In this document: positions 11,063-21,514 of the stretch, piece after piece
Layout: every line of letters starts with the position of its first letter
How positions within the stretch are numbered: position 1 is the first letter of the stretch
Source: Anaerobiospirillum sp. NML120449
GTDB taxonomy: Bacteria; Pseudomonadota; Gammaproteobacteria; Enterobacterales; Succinivibrionaceae
Reading direction: 5' to 3'
DNA: 64,000 bases
Assembly: GCF_023051105.1 (NCBI RefSeq)
Contig: NZ_JALKIL010000012.1
Coordinates: 58,187 to 122,186 of the forward strand
The notes under the pieces: model-generated
The model's input: the letters and a program-made list of their open reading frames with translations, nothing else
Told to the model about the DNA's origin: nothing
The model's database searches: none
Made by a program: the position numbers and the translations under genes

Positions 11063-11821
11063 TTATTTGCTTTTCTCGCCTACGGCAAAACCGTTGTCGT
11101 AGCGCAGGTCGACATAGTCGATGTCACTTAATTTGAGCTTTGTTTCTCTAAAAGCAAGAATAAAGCGCTTTAAGCGCAGCAGCGGCAGATCAGGGGAGCT
11201 TTCGCGGCCCAGGATCAGCCAGACATTGCCCTCGATAAGTACGCGGTAGCCACGGGCAGCGTCCAGGTGTACCTCTCTTATGATGTAAGGGGTACGGGCT
11301 GTCATCTGCATGAATTTGTAGGCATGAGCATACAGCTCTCCGGCCAGAGTGTCATGAGGGGCACTCAAGGTCACGAGGGAGAGATCGGTATTGGGCATTT
11401 CAGGATAGAAAACGCTGTCGGTATGGGCATCATAAAAGCCCGTGGATTTCCATCGTGCCGACGGGAAGTGCTCTACCAGATTGACAATGATGGTGTCAGG
11501 CATGCGTCTGCTTACTGATGCCTTGGATACCCATGGCATCTGCACCAGAGCATTGTGCAGCTGTGAGAGATCGTAGCTGATGAGATTATGACCTGCGGCC
11601 ATCTTGCCCACAGTAGAGGCAATTTCCTCTTTGCTGATATGGGTAAGCTTGCCATTGACCACAACGCGGGCCACAGGAAAAGTGCTGCTGTCGGTGGCGT
11701 AATCCACCATGAACTCAACAGCCTTGTAGTTAACTCCAAGAAAGCACAGGAATACGGCCAGTGACAGAATGAAACTGCCACGGCTGCGTCTCCTTTTAAA
11801 TGGATGCTTTGCTGATGCCAC
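11063..11821 (-). CDS. ftsQ: Cell division protein FtsQ
   Basis: Bitopic inner-membrane divisome protein that joins FtsB/FtsL to the rest of the machine. It has 252 residues: a basic cytoplasmic N-terminus (KHPFKRRRSRG), a membrane segment at about 16-36, a POTRA-type domain beginning FPVARVVVNGKLTHISKEEI, and the C-terminal beta domain ending DYVDLRYDNGFAVGEKSK, which closely matches the FtsQ signature YVDLRYDSG. The start is GTG with AGGAAAG upstream. ddlB, normally between murC and ftsQ, is missing; only 169 bp separate them. Confidence 0.95.
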   Translation of the reverse strand: MASAKHPFKRRRSRGSFILSLAVFLCFLGVNYKAVEFMVDYATDSSTFPVARVVVNGKLTHISKEEIASTVGKMAAGHNLISYDLSQLHNALVQMPWVSKASVSRRMPDTIIVNLVEHFPSARWKSTGFYDAHTDSVFYPEMPNTDLSLVTLSAPHDTLAGELYAHAYKFMQMTARTPYIIREVHLDAARGYRVLIEGNVWLILGRESSPDLPLLRLKRFILAFRETKLKLSDIDYVDLRYDNGFAVGEKSK

Positions 11822-11930
11822 TTGTCTTTCCTGTGGTTATTTAAATACTCCGACCGCGTCCTGCACAGACCTGCGGTATCAGTGGCCCGACTGGCCCGGG
11901 CACGGGCTTAGCTTCCCGGCGCTGGCGGCA

Positions 11931-11955
11931 CATGGCTCATGGCTCATGGCTCATG
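11931..11955. repeat. 7-bp tandem repeat
   Basis: Three and a half copies of CATGGCT in the murC-ftsQ spacer. Confidence 0.7.
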
Positions 11956-11990
11956 CCAGGGGCATGGTGCCATGCCACCGGCGTCAGGCG

Positions 11991-13421
11991 TCAGGCCTCG
12001 GCCTTTGGCCAGCGGGAGCTGAGCATGCCGGCTACCTGTACGACATTGCCTGCGCCCTGGGTGAGGACAATATCGTTTTCCTCGCACAGTACGTCCAGCA
12101 GCTCAGGCACTTCGTCTACTGTTTCGACATAGTGAGGCTCAATGCGGCCCTGAGATCTGATGGAATGACACAGATGGCGGCCATCCACACCAGGAATGCG
12201 GCTTTCGCCTGCTGAGTAAATCTCAACCAGAATCAGCACGTCCACCATCTGCAGTACCTTGACGAAGTCCTCGTAAAGGTCGCGGGTGCGCGAGTAGCGG
12301 TGTGGCTGGAAGACCATAACCAGACGACGGCTTGGCCAGCCCTCGCGTATGGCCTTGATGGTGGCCATGACCTCAGATGGATGGTGACCGTAATCGTCAA
12401 CAATGCTGACTGAGCCCTTAGGGGCCATGAAGCGGCCATAGCGCTGGAAGCGGCGGCCTACACCCTCAAAGTGCTCAAGAGCGCTGAGAATAAACTGCTC
12501 CTCAACTCCCTCTTCAAGAGCCACGGCAATGGCTGCAGTAGCATTCTTGGCCATGTGAAGGCCTGGCAGAGGCAGTTTGACGTTGAGGTCTGGGCCGTTC
12601 CTGCGCTTTACGGTAAAGAACGAGCCTGCCTTCATCTGCATGAAATTTGTGACCTGCAGATCGGCCTCCTCACTGACACCGTAGGTAATTACCTGACGGC
12701 CAATACGCGGGATGATGCTCTTAACTACGGGATCATCAATGCACACTACGGCAACGCCATAGAAAGGCAGATTGTGCAGGAACTGGACAAAGGTATCAGT
12801 AAGTCTGGAAAAATCGCCGCCGTAGGTCTCAAGGTGATCGGCCTCGATATTGGTGACCACGGTCAGCATAGGCTGCAGATGCAGGAATGAGGCATCTGAC
12901 TCATCGGCCTCGGCAATTAAAAAACGGCTGGTACCCAGTCGGGCATTAGTGCCGGCAGAGTTGAGCAGACCGCCAATCACAAAGGTAGGGTCCAAGGCTG
13001 CCTCGGCAAAGATGGAGGCAATCAGGGAGGTAGTGGTGGTCTTGCCATGGGTACCGGATACGGCAATGCCATAGCGGTAGCGCATGAGCTCGCCTAACAT
13101 CTCGGCGCGGCGTACTACGGGAATACGGGCAGCAATGGCGGCTTCAACCTCAGGGTTGCCGGTATGAATGGCAGATGACACTACCACTACGCTGGCCCCC
13201 TCGACATTTTCCTTACGGTGGCCAATGAAGATCTGAATGCCCAGTTCACTAAGGCGCTCGGTGACCTTGCCCGGGGCAATGTCAGAGCCGGATACTGCAT
13301 AGCCCTCATTTTTCAGAACTTCGGCAATACCACACATGCCTGAGCCGCCGATACCCACAAAATGGATACGACGTACCTTGTGCATGTGAGGCACAGTTTC
13401 AAAATTAGGCTGATTCTTCAT
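11991..13421 (-). CDS. murC: UDP-N-acetylmuramate--L-alanine ligase MurC
   Basis: Cytoplasmic ATP-dependent ligase adding L-Ala to UDP-MurNAc. I place the start at 13421 ([18 protein letters not shown], 476 residues) because the family begins shortly before [14 protein letters not shown]. The open frame extends to 13544, but that extra part has no family likeness. The UDP-binding [14 protein letters not shown], the ATP loop [14 protein letters not shown] and the Mur C-terminal motif [10 protein letters not shown] are all present. The ribosome binding site is weak. It is 747 bp downstream of murG, with no room for ddlB before ftsQ. Confidence 0.96.
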   Translation of the reverse strand: MKNQPNFETVPHMHKVRRIHFVGIGGSGMCGIAEVLKNEGYAVSGSDIAPGKVTERLSELGIQIFIGHRKENVEGASVVVVSSAIHTGNPEVEAAIAARIPVVRRAEMLGELMRYRYGIAVSGTHGKTTTTSLIASIFAEAALDPTFVIGGLLNSAGTNARLGTSRFLIAEADESDASFLHLQPMLTVVTNIEADHLETYGGDFSRLTDTFVQFLHNLPFYGVAVVCIDDPVVKSIIPRIGRQVITYGVSEEADLQVTNFMQMKAGSFFTVKRRNGPDLNVKLPLPGLHMAKNATAAIAVALEEGVEEQFILSALEHFEGVGRRFQRYGRFMAPKGSVSIVDDYGHHPSEVMATIKAIREGWPSRRLVMVFQPHRYSRTRDLYEDFVKVLQMVDVLILVEIYSAGESRIPGVDGRHLCHSIRSQGRIEPHYVETVDEVPELLDVLCEENDIVLTQGAGNVVQVAGMLSSRWPKAEA

Positions 13422-14168
13422 GGCTGTAGTATGAAAATGGCGCTGACGGCAGCTGCCGGTAAACCTCAGGTTCACCAGGGCCCTGCTGCGCAGGAAAAGA
13501 CAAAGACGGGATCCGGACTCGGGCAGCTGCCCATCAGGCAGCACTTACTGTGCAGCCTGAGCAGCAATGCCGCTGCTGCCTGAGCAGCAGGGTGCACGCA
13601 GCTTAGCTGCAGCTGTGTGTCCGGGCAAATACTCCGGTAAATACTCCAGGCAATACCCCGGCATACTCAGCAAAAGCAGATGTGCCAGCGGCTGGCCATG
13701 GTATGGCCATGGCATGGCCATGGCATGGCAGTGCCATGATGATGGCAGGGGCACTGTCTTTCAGGCACGACAGTGCCGGGCATGGCCGGTGGTGTCATGG
13801 CACCAGGTCCGGGCAGGCCCCTTAAGAGCACAATGTGAGCAAACCGCAGTTAACCTTGAACAGACCAGCTTCTCTGACTGTCAGGGCAGATACCTGCAGT
13901 CGCATTTTTTAGGAGAGACCGACTGAAAAAAAATTGCCCTGATCTTAGAACAAAACTGCCCCGGGTACAAATAACGCAGTCCACATTTTTTGCACGTGGC
14001 CTGGCGGCCAGGTCCTGGTCCTCTGTCATGGGGCTTTGCCTATGGCGCTGGCCTGGGCCAGCCTGTCCGGCAGGCATGGCATCTGGCCGTATGACCATCC
14101 CTGGTCAGGCCTGTGCCTTGCGCGGGCCTGTGCCTGGCACTGGGGCAGGCACTGGGTCAGGCACTGGG
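13422..14168. other. Spacer between murG and murC
   Basis: No gene. It holds an 11-bp tandem repeat (13693-13725) and the 12-bp repeats (14137-14172) that overlap the murG stop. Composition is GC-rich with a short A-run near 13925. Confidence 0.4.
13693..13725. repeat. 11-bp tandem repeat
   Basis: Three copies of TGGCCATGG(T/C)A. Each unit is nearly self-complementary (GGCCATGGC), so the array can also fold. Confidence 0.65.
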
Positions 14169-14172
14169 TCAG
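14137..14172. repeat. 12-bp tandem repeat across the murG stop codon
   Basis: Three copies of GCACTGGG(G/T)CAG. The last copy contains the murG TGA (14169-14171). Confidence 0.75.
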
Positions 14173-15233
14173 GCCAGTTCTTCAATGATCTGGCAGACGC
14201 GGCTGGTGGCGTCGAGGCGGGCAGCGCCTGAGGCGGCCTTTGACATCTGGGCCAGGGTGGCCGGGTCACGCAGCTGCGCAATGATATCGTGCAGGGCCTG
14301 GGCGTTGAGCTCAGACTGTGGCATAAGACGGGCTGCGCCGGCCTTTACCAGGGTCTGGGCATTTTTGGTCTGATGGTCATCTACAGCTGTAGGGAGAGGA
14401 ACGAATACGGCTGGCAGACCTACGGCGCTGACCTCAGATACGGTTGAGGCACCGGCACGGCAGATAACCAGATCGGCCTTGCTGTAGGCTGAGGCCATAT
14501 CCTCAATAAAATCAGAGGTCTGATACTCAAACTGGGCACCTTCGTAGTTGGCTGCAGTCTTTACAGCCTGGTCTTTGCCGCACTGATGGAAGACGCTGAT
14601 GTCATCACGGCCAAAGAGCCTGAGGGCCTGTGGAACCTGCTCGTTGAGGGCTGTAGCACCAAGTGAGCCACCCACAATTAAAATGCGGGTCCGGCCATCT
14701 TCATGGGCAAAGGAGCGCTCCTTACCGGCCAGAGCCATGATTTCGCTGCGCACAGGATTGCCTACTGACTCCACCTTTGGGCCGGTGAAAGCCTCACCTA
14801 CGCCCAGCAGAATTCGGTCGGCAAAGCGGGCCAGTACACGGTTGGTCATACCGGCAGCGGCGTTCTGCTCATGGAGAATCAGAGGAATACCGCTTAAGCG
14901 GGCTGCCATACCGCCCGGGGCTGAAGCATAGCCGCCAAAGCCAATGACTACATCCGGCTTGAAGCTGTTAATGATCTTCTTTGCCTGGCCAATGGCATTC
15001 ATGACCATGAAAGGTGCCTTGATAAGGGACATGATGCCGTTGCGGCGAATACCTTTGACATCGACATAGCTGATATCAATGCCGGCAGCCGGAACCACAC
15101 GCTCCTCAATACGGCCACGGGTACCCATCCAGTGGACTGTGTGGCCGCGATCCATAAGCTCACGGGCAATGGCCATGGCTGGAAAAACATGACCGCCGGT
15201 ACCACCGGCCATTACTAATACTCTTTTGCTCAT
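14169..15233 (-). CDS. murG: UDP-GlcNAc:undecaprenyl-PP-MurNAc-pentapeptide GlcNAc transferase MurG
   Basis: Peripheral inner-membrane glycosyltransferase (GT28) that turns lipid I into lipid II. At 354 residues it matches the family length. It starts MSKRVLVMAGGTGGHVFPA, the N-terminal G-loop. The second G-loop is VIGFGGYASAPG and the third is ILIVGGSLGA. The donor-binding C-domain carries VICRAGASTVSEVSAVGLPAVFVPLP and DDHQTKNAQ. The ribosome binding site is weak (GAGAG). The 3' end lies inside a 12-bp tandem repeat. Confidence 0.97.
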   Translation of the reverse strand: MSKRVLVMAGGTGGHVFPAMAIARELMDRGHTVHWMGTRGRIEERVVPAAGIDISYVDVKGIRRNGIMSLIKAPFMVMNAIGQAKKIINSFKPDVVIGFGGYASAPGGMAARLSGIPLILHEQNAAAGMTNRVLARFADRILLGVGEAFTGPKVESVGNPVRSEIMALAGKERSFAHEDGRTRILIVGGSLGATALNEQVPQALRLFGRDDISVFHQCGKDQAVKTAANYEGAQFEYQTSDFIEDMASAYSKADLVICRAGASTVSEVSAVGLPAVFVPLPTAVDDHQTKNAQTLVKAGAARLMPQSELNAQALHDIIAQLRDPATLAQMSKAASGAARLDATSRVCQIIEELA

Positions 15234-15416
15234 TGTTTAACTCTCATTGCCCGGGCTCATGCAAGAGCCCTGTCCATTCGTGGTATTGGCGGGGCCGGTG
15301 CCCCGCAGAGCTGGGCCGGTAGCCCGCAGGGCTGGGCCTGCGGCCCGACAGGGCCGGCAGCCGGCCAGCGGCAGCTGACCTGGGAGCCGCTGCGCATGTG
15401 GCGGGGGCGGCCCTGG

Positions 15417-16565
15417 TCAGCTGTATTTGAGGTCGCCCAGTTTCTGGGTACGCCACTCGTAGTCGATGCGCAGCAGGATAGCAAGAGCCCACATACATAC
15501 AATCAGGGAGGAACCGCCATAGGAAATGAGCGGCAGGGTCAGACCCTTGGTAGGAAGACCGCCCGAGGCGGCGCCAATATTAATTACAGTCTGCAGACAG
15601 AAGAACATGCCAATGCCAAAAGCCACATAGCCCTGGAACTGGGAACGCTGCCTTAAGATGCGTGAGGCCAGGATAATGGCCTTACAGATAATGATGAACT
15701 CCAGAAGGATGACAAAGCACACGCCAATAAAGCCGCACTCCTCACCAAGGATAGACATTACAAAGTCGGTATGGGCCTCAGGCAGATAGCCCAGCTTCTG
15801 AATGGAGTTGCCTATGCCCTCGCCCGTCATGCCGCCACGGCCAAAGGCCATGAGTGACTGGGTGAGCTGATAGCCGGAGCCAAAACGGTCCTGCCATGGA
15901 TCAAGGAAGGCGGTCACACGGGCCAGACGGTAAGGCTGAGCCCAGATAATAATGGCGCCTACCGCGCCTACAAATACCAGGGTAATCAGATATTTGAGCA
16001 GACCGGCACCGGCCATGAACAGAATGCCAAAGGTAATGGCTGTTACTACCACCAGAGAGCCGAAGTCAGGCTGGAGCAGCAGCAGGAAAGCAATACCGGC
16101 AATAAAGGCCATTGGCTTTAAGAAGCCTGCCAGCTCATGACGCACCATTTCAATCTTGCGGCAGGTATAGCTTGAAAAGTAGATAATCCAGAAGAGCTTG
16201 AGCAGCTCGGCCGGCTGCAAATTGATGGGGCCTACGCCAATCCATCTTTTGGCCTCATTGACCTCACGGCCAATGATAAGCACCAGCACCAGCAGAAGCA
16301 TGGCAAAGCCCATCAGGGGCAGCGAAATGTTAAACCACGTCTTGCTGGGTATCGAAGTCATCAGCAGGCCCCAGACTACAGCCACGCCGGTAAAGATAAT
16401 CTGACGCTTGAGATAGTAATAGGCATCACCGGTAGAGTGATAGGCCTCCTGCACCGATGCTGATGAGATGAGCACAATGGAGATGAGCATCAGCAGCAGG
16501 CTGACAAAGATGATGGTGCGATCAAATTTGGCAACCTTGCTTACTTTAGTGTCAATCTTGAACAT
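15417..16565 (-). CDS. ftsW: Septal peptidoglycan polymerase FtsW (SEDS family)
   Basis: Polytopic inner-membrane glycosyltransferase that polymerises lipid II at the septum with FtsI. It has 382 residues (E. coli 414) and about ten membrane segments. Family motifs include ISSASVQEAYHSTGDAYYYLKRQ near the N-terminus, KRWIGVGPINLQPAE, QPDFGSLVVV, AHTDFVMSILGEECGFIG, and GLPTKGLTLPLISYGGSS, the SEDS C-terminal signature. AGGTGCTTC precedes the ATG. It sits between murD and murG as in the canonical cluster. RodA is an alternative family member, but position and motifs favour FtsW. Confidence 0.96.
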   Translation of the reverse strand: MFKIDTKVSKVAKFDRTIIFVSLLLMLISIVLISSASVQEAYHSTGDAYYYLKRQIIFTGVAVVWGLLMTSIPSKTWFNISLPLMGFAMLLLVLVLIIGREVNEAKRWIGVGPINLQPAELLKLFWIIYFSSYTCRKIEMVRHELAGFLKPMAFIAGIAFLLLLQPDFGSLVVVTAITFGILFMAGAGLLKYLITLVFVGAVGAIIIWAQPYRLARVTAFLDPWQDRFGSGYQLTQSLMAFGRGGMTGEGIGNSIQKLGYLPEAHTDFVMSILGEECGFIGVCFVILLEFIIICKAIILASRILRQRSQFQGYVAFGIGMFFCLQTVINIGAASGGLPTKGLTLPLISYGGSSLIVCMWALAILLRIDYEWRTQKLGDLKYS

Positions 16566-16730
16566 GAAGCACCTGAATAACTCAAAGGCGGGTCAGCCCG
16601 CATGGTAACTGCCGGTGAATGGCCCTGGGCCATGGGCCGGGAGCCCGATGGCCCACGGCCCATGTGCCCCGTGGCCGGGGCCTGCGGCCGGGCGGAGCCT
16701 GATAAGGGGCTGAGCAGGCTCAGCGCTTTA

Positions 16731-18092
16731 TCAGGAGCTGGTGAGATCGTCGCGGCTGATGAGGTTGTTGACCAGGTTGACGAAGACGCGGCCACGCTCA
16801 TCAAAGCCCTTGAACTGGTCAAAGGAGGCACATGCCGGGCTTAACAGAATGGCCTGACCGTCCCTGGACTCGGCAAAGGCCTGACGTATGGCCTGACGCA
16901 TGTTCATAACGCCTACGCAGCGCTTTTTGTCCAGAGCAAGGAGCTTGTCAGCATCACGGCCAAAGCAGTACATACGACTGATTTCCTTGCCCAGGTAACG
17001 CTTTAAAGGAGTGAAGTCCTGACCCTTGCCGATGCCGCCTGCCAGCAAAATGATGCCTTCCTTGTGACGTGGGCTCAGGCCGGTAATGGCAGCCTCGGCT
17101 GAGGCCACATTGGTAGCCTTGGAGTCATTGTAGAAAGAGACGCCCTCGAGAATGCGTACCAGCTGACAGCGGTGCTCAAGGCCGGTAAAGGTCTTGAGAG
17201 CCTGAATCTGCACTTCTCGTGGAATGTTCATGGCATCAGCAAGAGCCATGGCTGCAAGGGCATTGAGCTCATTGTGTACACCGCAGATGATGAGATCACG
17301 CGCATCAAGTACGCGCTTGCCGTTGACACACAGATAGGTGGTGTTCTCGGTGACCTCACGGCCATACTCGCTGTTATCAAGACCGAAGCTGGCAAAGATG
17401 CGGGATTTTTCGGCCTTCTCTTTTGGCATGGTACGAGGGTCATCACGGTTGACTATGATGCGCTTGCAGTTCTTGAAGATACGGCGCTTGGCTTCGGCAT
17501 ATTTCTCAATGGAGCCATCGTAACGGTCAAGGTGATCCTCGGAGACATTAAGCATGACGGCAGCATCGATATTAAGGCTGCTGGTGGTCTCAAGCTCGAA
17601 ACTGGAAAGCTCCAGGACATAGGTCTGAACACGGTCGGAGAGAATATCGAATACGGCATTGCCAAAATTGGCGCCGATAGCTGTGTTCAGGCCGGCCTTT
17701 TCCATCATGTAACCGGTAAGGGCAGTAACAGTGGACTTGCCATTGGAGCCGGTGATGGCCACTACAGGGGCCTTGACCTCATGGGCAAAGAGCTCGATGT
17801 CGCCTACGATTTCAGCGCCGGCGGCCTCAGCGGCCTTAATCTCAGGCATGTTGATGGACAGGCCCGGGCTTACTACCAGCATGTCATAGGTTTTGAGCAG
17901 CTCGACATTGAGCGGTCCCAGGTTGAAGTCAACACCGCCAGGTACTTCCTCGGCATAAGGAGGGTTGGTGCGGGTATCAAAAAGAGACAGCTTCTTGATG
18001 TCGTGTCTTAACAGGTAGGAAACAACAGCAATATTGGAAACACCAAGACCTACTACGGCAATCTTCTTACCTTGATATCTGTCCATAGCCAT
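16731..18092 (-). CDS. murD: UDP-N-acetylmuramoyl-L-alanine--D-glutamate ligase MurD
   Basis: Cytoplasmic ligase adding D-Glu to UDP-MurNAc-L-Ala. It has 453 residues (E. coli 438). The N-terminal UDP-binding domain starts GKKIAVVGLGVSNIAVVSYLL. The ATP loop is VAITGSNGKSTVTAL near residue 112. ELSSFELETT, NVSEDHLDRYDG, HRCQLVRILEGVSFYNDSKATN and LLSPACASFDQFKGFDERG are all MurD signatures, the last being the conserved C-terminal substrate-site segment. GGAG stands 7 nt before the first ATG. Confidence 0.97.
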   Translation of the reverse strand: MAMDRYQGKKIAVVGLGVSNIAVVSYLLRHDIKKLSLFDTRTNPPYAEEVPGGVDFNLGPLNVELLKTYDMLVVSPGLSINMPEIKAAEAAGAEIVGDIELFAHEVKAPVVAITGSNGKSTVTALTGYMMEKAGLNTAIGANFGNAVFDILSDRVQTYVLELSSFELETTSSLNIDAAVMLNVSEDHLDRYDGSIEKYAEAKRRIFKNCKRIIVNRDDPRTMPKEKAEKSRIFASFGLDNSEYGREVTENTTYLCVNGKRVLDARDLIICGVHNELNALAAMALADAMNIPREVQIQALKTFTGLEHRCQLVRILEGVSFYNDSKATNVASAEAAITGLSPRHKEGIILLAGGIGKGQDFTPLKRYLGKEISRMYCFGRDADKLLALDKKRCVGVMNMRQAIRQAFAESRDGQAILLSPACASFDQFKGFDERGRVFVNLVNNLISRDDLTSS

Positions 18093-18309
18093 TAATCAGC
18101 TCCAGCAAAATCATTCAGGACATAACCCTGTCCGGCCGGGAAGGGGCCGTGCCCGATGCCAGCGTCCCAGCCAGGGAGGTGTTGCCTCCCATCAGGCGCG
18201 GTACTGAGCGTACAGCCCGGAAAATTCTTATGCCCGCCTGCCATAGGTCAGGCCAGGCTGGAGGCGGCGCGGCTGCAGCGCGCTGCATGCAGCGCCCGCC
18301 CCGGGCGCA

Positions 18310-19392
18310 TCAGCGTAACTTGAGGGTCACGAGGCCCAGGAGAACCAGCATAATGCTGACAATCCAGAAACGTACGATAACACGTGGCTCTGGCCAGCCG
18401 CCCTTTTCAAAGTGGTGATGGATTGGAGCCATGCGGAAAATACGGGTACCGCGCAGACGGAAGGAACCTACCTGCAGGATTACGCTCAGGGTCTCGATAA
18501 CGAAGATACCGCCCATGATAAAGAGCAGCAGCTCCTCACGAATCAGTACGGCAATAATACCAAGGGTGGCACCTAATGACAGGGAACCTACGTCACCCAT
18601 GAAGATTTCGGCAGGGTAGGTGTTAAACCATAAAAAGCCCAGACCGGCACCGACGATGGCCACACAGGCAATTACCAGCTCAGCTGCCAGAGGCACATAA
18701 GGTATGTAGAGGTATTCGGCGTAATTGTAATTGGAGGTTGCCCAGGCAATGATGCCAAGGCCAGTAGCCACGGTGATGGTGATCAGAATTGCCAGACCGT
18801 CCAGACCGTCGGTGAGATTTACCGCATTGGATGAGCCTGTGATTACAAAGTAGGTCAGAGGAATAATGAGGAAGCCGATATCTGGCATGAATTCCTTGAA
18901 GAAAGGCACTACCAGAGTGGTTTCGGCCGGTGTTTTGGCAAAGCCGTAAATGCAGCAGCCCAGAGTAAGGGCAATGGCTGACTGCCAGAAGTACTTGTAC
19001 TTGGCACGCAGACCACGGGGATCGTGGCGTACTACCTTGAGATAGTCATCAGCAAAGCCAATCATGCCATAGCCCAGTACTGTGGCAGCGGTATACCAGA
19101 CATAGACATTATCAAGGCGTGACCACAGCAGAATGGTCAGAATAATGGTGGCATTGATGAGAATACCGCCCATGGTTGGGGTGCCCTGCTTTTTGAGGTG
19201 GCTTTCCGGGCCGTCTTTACGTACAACCTGACCAAAGTGGAGAATCTGCAGACGGGCAATGGTCTTTGGTCCCAGCCACAGGGAAATTACCAGAGCGGTA
19301 AGTAAGGCACATACGGCTCTGAAGGTAAGGTATTCAAAGACACGAAAAGCAGGCACGTACTGTGTCAGCCATTCTGCCAGCAAAATGAGCAT
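18310..19392 (-). CDS. mraY: Phospho-N-acetylmuramoyl-pentapeptide transferase MraY
   Basis: Polytopic inner-membrane enzyme that transfers phospho-MurNAc-pentapeptide to undecaprenyl phosphate to make lipid I. The start is set at 19392 ([20 protein letters not shown]), giving 360 residues, the E. coli length; GGAGAG lies 7 nt upstream. The frame is open to 19569, but that part is Cys- and Arg-rich and unlike the family. Catalytic features include [39 protein letters not shown] and the histidine-rich [11 protein letters not shown]. Confidence 0.97.
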   Translation of the reverse strand: MLILLAEWLTQYVPAFRVFEYLTFRAVCALLTALVISLWLGPKTIARLQILHFGQVVRKDGPESHLKKQGTPTMGGILINATIILTILLWSRLDNVYVWYTAATVLGYGMIGFADDYLKVVRHDPRGLRAKYKYFWQSAIALTLGCCIYGFAKTPAETTLVVPFFKEFMPDIGFLIIPLTYFVITGSSNAVNLTDGLDGLAILITITVATGLGIIAWATSNYNYAEYLYIPYVPLAAELVIACVAIVGAGLGFLWFNTYPAEIFMGDVGSLSLGATLGIIAVLIREELLLFIMGGIFVIETLSVILQVGSFRLRGTRIFRMAPIHHHFEKGGWPEPRVIVRFWIVSIMLVLLGLVTLKLR

Positions 19393-19912
19393 GGTTTTCT
19401 CTCCAAGGCAGCGCCGGACCAACTTTCCATCAGATCTCACCGGCACCGAAGATACATAAAAACAGCAGCAGTCAGAGTCCACAGGCTCTGAGCTCTGCCA
19501 CCTGTTATCTCTGCCCCGGCCCAGAGGCCGCAGCCAGCCCGGCTCAGCTGCAACTGCCACCGGACTCAAGATTCAACAAAACTTTACAACATTAAATTCT
19601 TCAATCTGCAGGAGCACGCTCACAGCTGCGGCCCTGCATGCATAGCATTTTCCCGGCCGGCAGCGCCCGCACCTGGTCTTTTATCAATCGCAGGCTCACA
19701 GCCCTGCCCTGCCAGTTCCTGGCAGCCAGTGCCTGGCTTGCCAGGCCCGCCATGGGCCAGGCCCGCCCGGCGGGCCATGTGGCCAGCGCCTACGCGCATG
19801 TCCACTGGGGCCATGATGCAAAAAATCCAGCTCACCTGCCACGCAGCTGCCTGTCACCACTGTGCAGGCACACTGCTGCGGCAGATGAGCCGGAAGCAAG
19901 TCAGATTAAAAA
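19393..19912. other. Spacer between murF and mraY
   Basis: GC-rich with palindromic GGCCCGCC-type stretches around 19730-19790. The AT-rich part at 19565-19605 could hold an mraY promoter. No gene. Confidence 0.35.
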
Positions 19913-21514
19913 TCAGGATTCACCCTTGAGGTGATAGCCGTTGGCGGCTGCATATTCTTTGATGAAGGCAGTTACCTTGTCCATGTGCATGGCATGGGAG
20001 CCCTTTACCAGGCAGGTAACACTCTGTCCGGCACTGCGGGCCTGAGCCATCATGCCAGCCAGCTTTTCAAAGAGCTGCTCGTGGCTGTCAAAGTGACAGG
20101 CGCCCTCGCCCATGGCCTCAACAGTATGATTTGTCAGCGGGCCTACGCACAACATGTTGTCAATACGGCCCTTTGCATGAGCGCCTACGCGTGTATGCAG
20201 TTCAGTGGCGGCAGAGCCCAGCTCACCCATGTCACCAAAAATCATAATGCGACGGCCCTTGAACGCATTGAGGGTATCCACGGCGGCAATTACAGCATTG
20301 AAACTGGCGTTATAGGCATCATCAATCAGGGTCAGACCACCATCGTAGAAAATCGGGGTCAGACGGCCACCTATATTTTCTGAGGCAGCAATGCCAGGGG
20401 CAATATCCTCAGCACGGGCCCCCATGACCAGAGCCAGCAGGGCGGCACCGGCAGCATTGATGGCATTGTGACGGCCCAGAGCCTTAATGGACAGGTCGCC
20501 GTCATAGGCAAAGCGCTGGTCTGAGCAGTGCAGATGGAAGCACAGCTCACTGTGCTCACAGCCGCCCTCAGTTACAGTTTTGCAGACAATATCAGTCACT
20601 CTCATGGTGGCATCTTCATGCTCACCAAAGGTCAGCAGGCGGCCGCAGTCAAAGGCCTGAGCATAGCGGGTCTTCCAGTTTTCAATCCACTTGCTGTCAT
20701 GAGGCACAATGCCTATGCCCTTAACGCGCCCACCGTCGGCATTGCTGCCGCAGCCGCAGGCACTGCCCGCAGCACAGCCTGCGCCGTCGCCGACACCAAC
20801 ACCAGCATCGCCCTCAGGATCATGAATGCTGTAGAGCCTGTCGAGAATCTCGCTTTTGCCTCTGAATACACCCTCAGCCGAACCAAAGCCCTCAATATGG
20901 GCATCACCGGCATTGGTAATCAGGGCATAGTCAGCCTCAACAAATTCGGCAGTACGGGCAATGTCGCACAGGTGGCTGGCACCCTGCTCGATTACAGCAT
21001 AGTCGTAGCTGTCATCAAGACGCAGCAGAGTCAGAGGCACACCCACGTCATTATTGAAATTGCCCTCAGTAAAGAGAGTCTTACCGCGCTGAGCCATGAT
21101 GGAGGCGGTCATTTCCTTTACTGTGGTCTTACCGCAGGAGCCGGTAATAGCACCGGTAACAGCATGGCAGCGACGGCGCACCAGCTGACCTGACAGGCCC
21201 ATCAGGCGCAGAGTATCTTCACACAAAATCACGGCACACTTCTCAAGGGCCGTACCTACAGCGGCCTTAAGCTCCTCGAGGCTGCGTGATGAGGCAATGG
21301 CGCAGGCTCCCTTCTCCAGAGCTCCGCCAATAAAGTCATGACCGTCAAAACGCTCACCCTTAAGCGGGATAAAGAGAGTGTGAGCGTCCACCTTGCGTGA
21401 GTCAGTAGAAACCTGAGCAATTACGGCCGCATCAGGATCAACAGAGCACTGACTGCCACACACCACCCTGCCGCCAGCAGCTGCAGCCAGCTCATTTAAG
21501 GAAAAAGGAATCAT
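19913..21514 (-). CDS. murF: UDP-MurNAc-tripeptide--D-Ala-D-Ala ligase MurF, with Gly/Cys insert
   Basis: Cytoplasmic ligase adding the D-Ala-D-Ala dipeptide to UDP-MurNAc-tripeptide. It has 533 residues, against 452 in E. coli. The ATP loop is AITGSCGKTTVKEM (about 122-135), followed by EGNFNNDVGVPLTLL, IEQGASHLCDIARTAE, NAGDAHIEGFGS and FRGKSEI. Residues about 233-265 form a Gly/Ala/Cys-rich low-complexity insert (GVGVGDGAGCAAGSACGCG) between the ATP domain strands. IDDAYNASFNAVIAAV and GDMGELG mark the C-domain. Its ATG overlaps the murE stop as ATGA, so the two are translationally coupled. Confidence 0.96.
   Translation of the reverse strand: MIPFSLNELAAAAGGRVVCGSQCSVDPDAAVIAQVSTDSRKVDAHTLFIPLKGERFDGHDFIGGALEKGACAIASSRSLEELKAAVGTALEKCAVILCEDTLRLMGLSGQLVRRRCHAVTGAITGSCGKTTVKEMTASIMAQRGKTLFTEGNFNNDVGVPLTLLRLDDSYDYAVIEQGASHLCDIARTAEFVEADYALITNAGDAHIEGFGSAEGVFRGKSEILDRLYSIHDPEGDAGVGVGDGAGCAAGSACGCGSNADGGRVKGIGIVPHDSKWIENWKTRYAQAFDCGRLLTFGEHEDATMRVTDIVCKTVTEGGCEHSELCFHLHCSDQRFAYDGDLSIKALGRHNAINAAGAALLALVMGARAEDIAPGIAASENIGGRLTPIFYDGGLTLIDDAYNASFNAVIAAVDTLNAFKGRRIMIFGDMGELGSAATELHTRVGAHAKGRIDNMLCVGPLTNHTVEAMGEGACHFDSHEQLFEKLAGMMAQARSAGQSVTCLVKGSHAMHMDKVTAFIKEYAAANGYHLKGES

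Noticed and set aside
17172..18011. Plus-strand frame of 279 codons
   Set aside because: It lies fully antisense to murD, which is certain; it is a shadow of strong codon bias.
20528..21193. Plus-strand frame of 221 codons
   Set aside because: Antisense to murF and overlapping its Gly/Cys insert; no motif.
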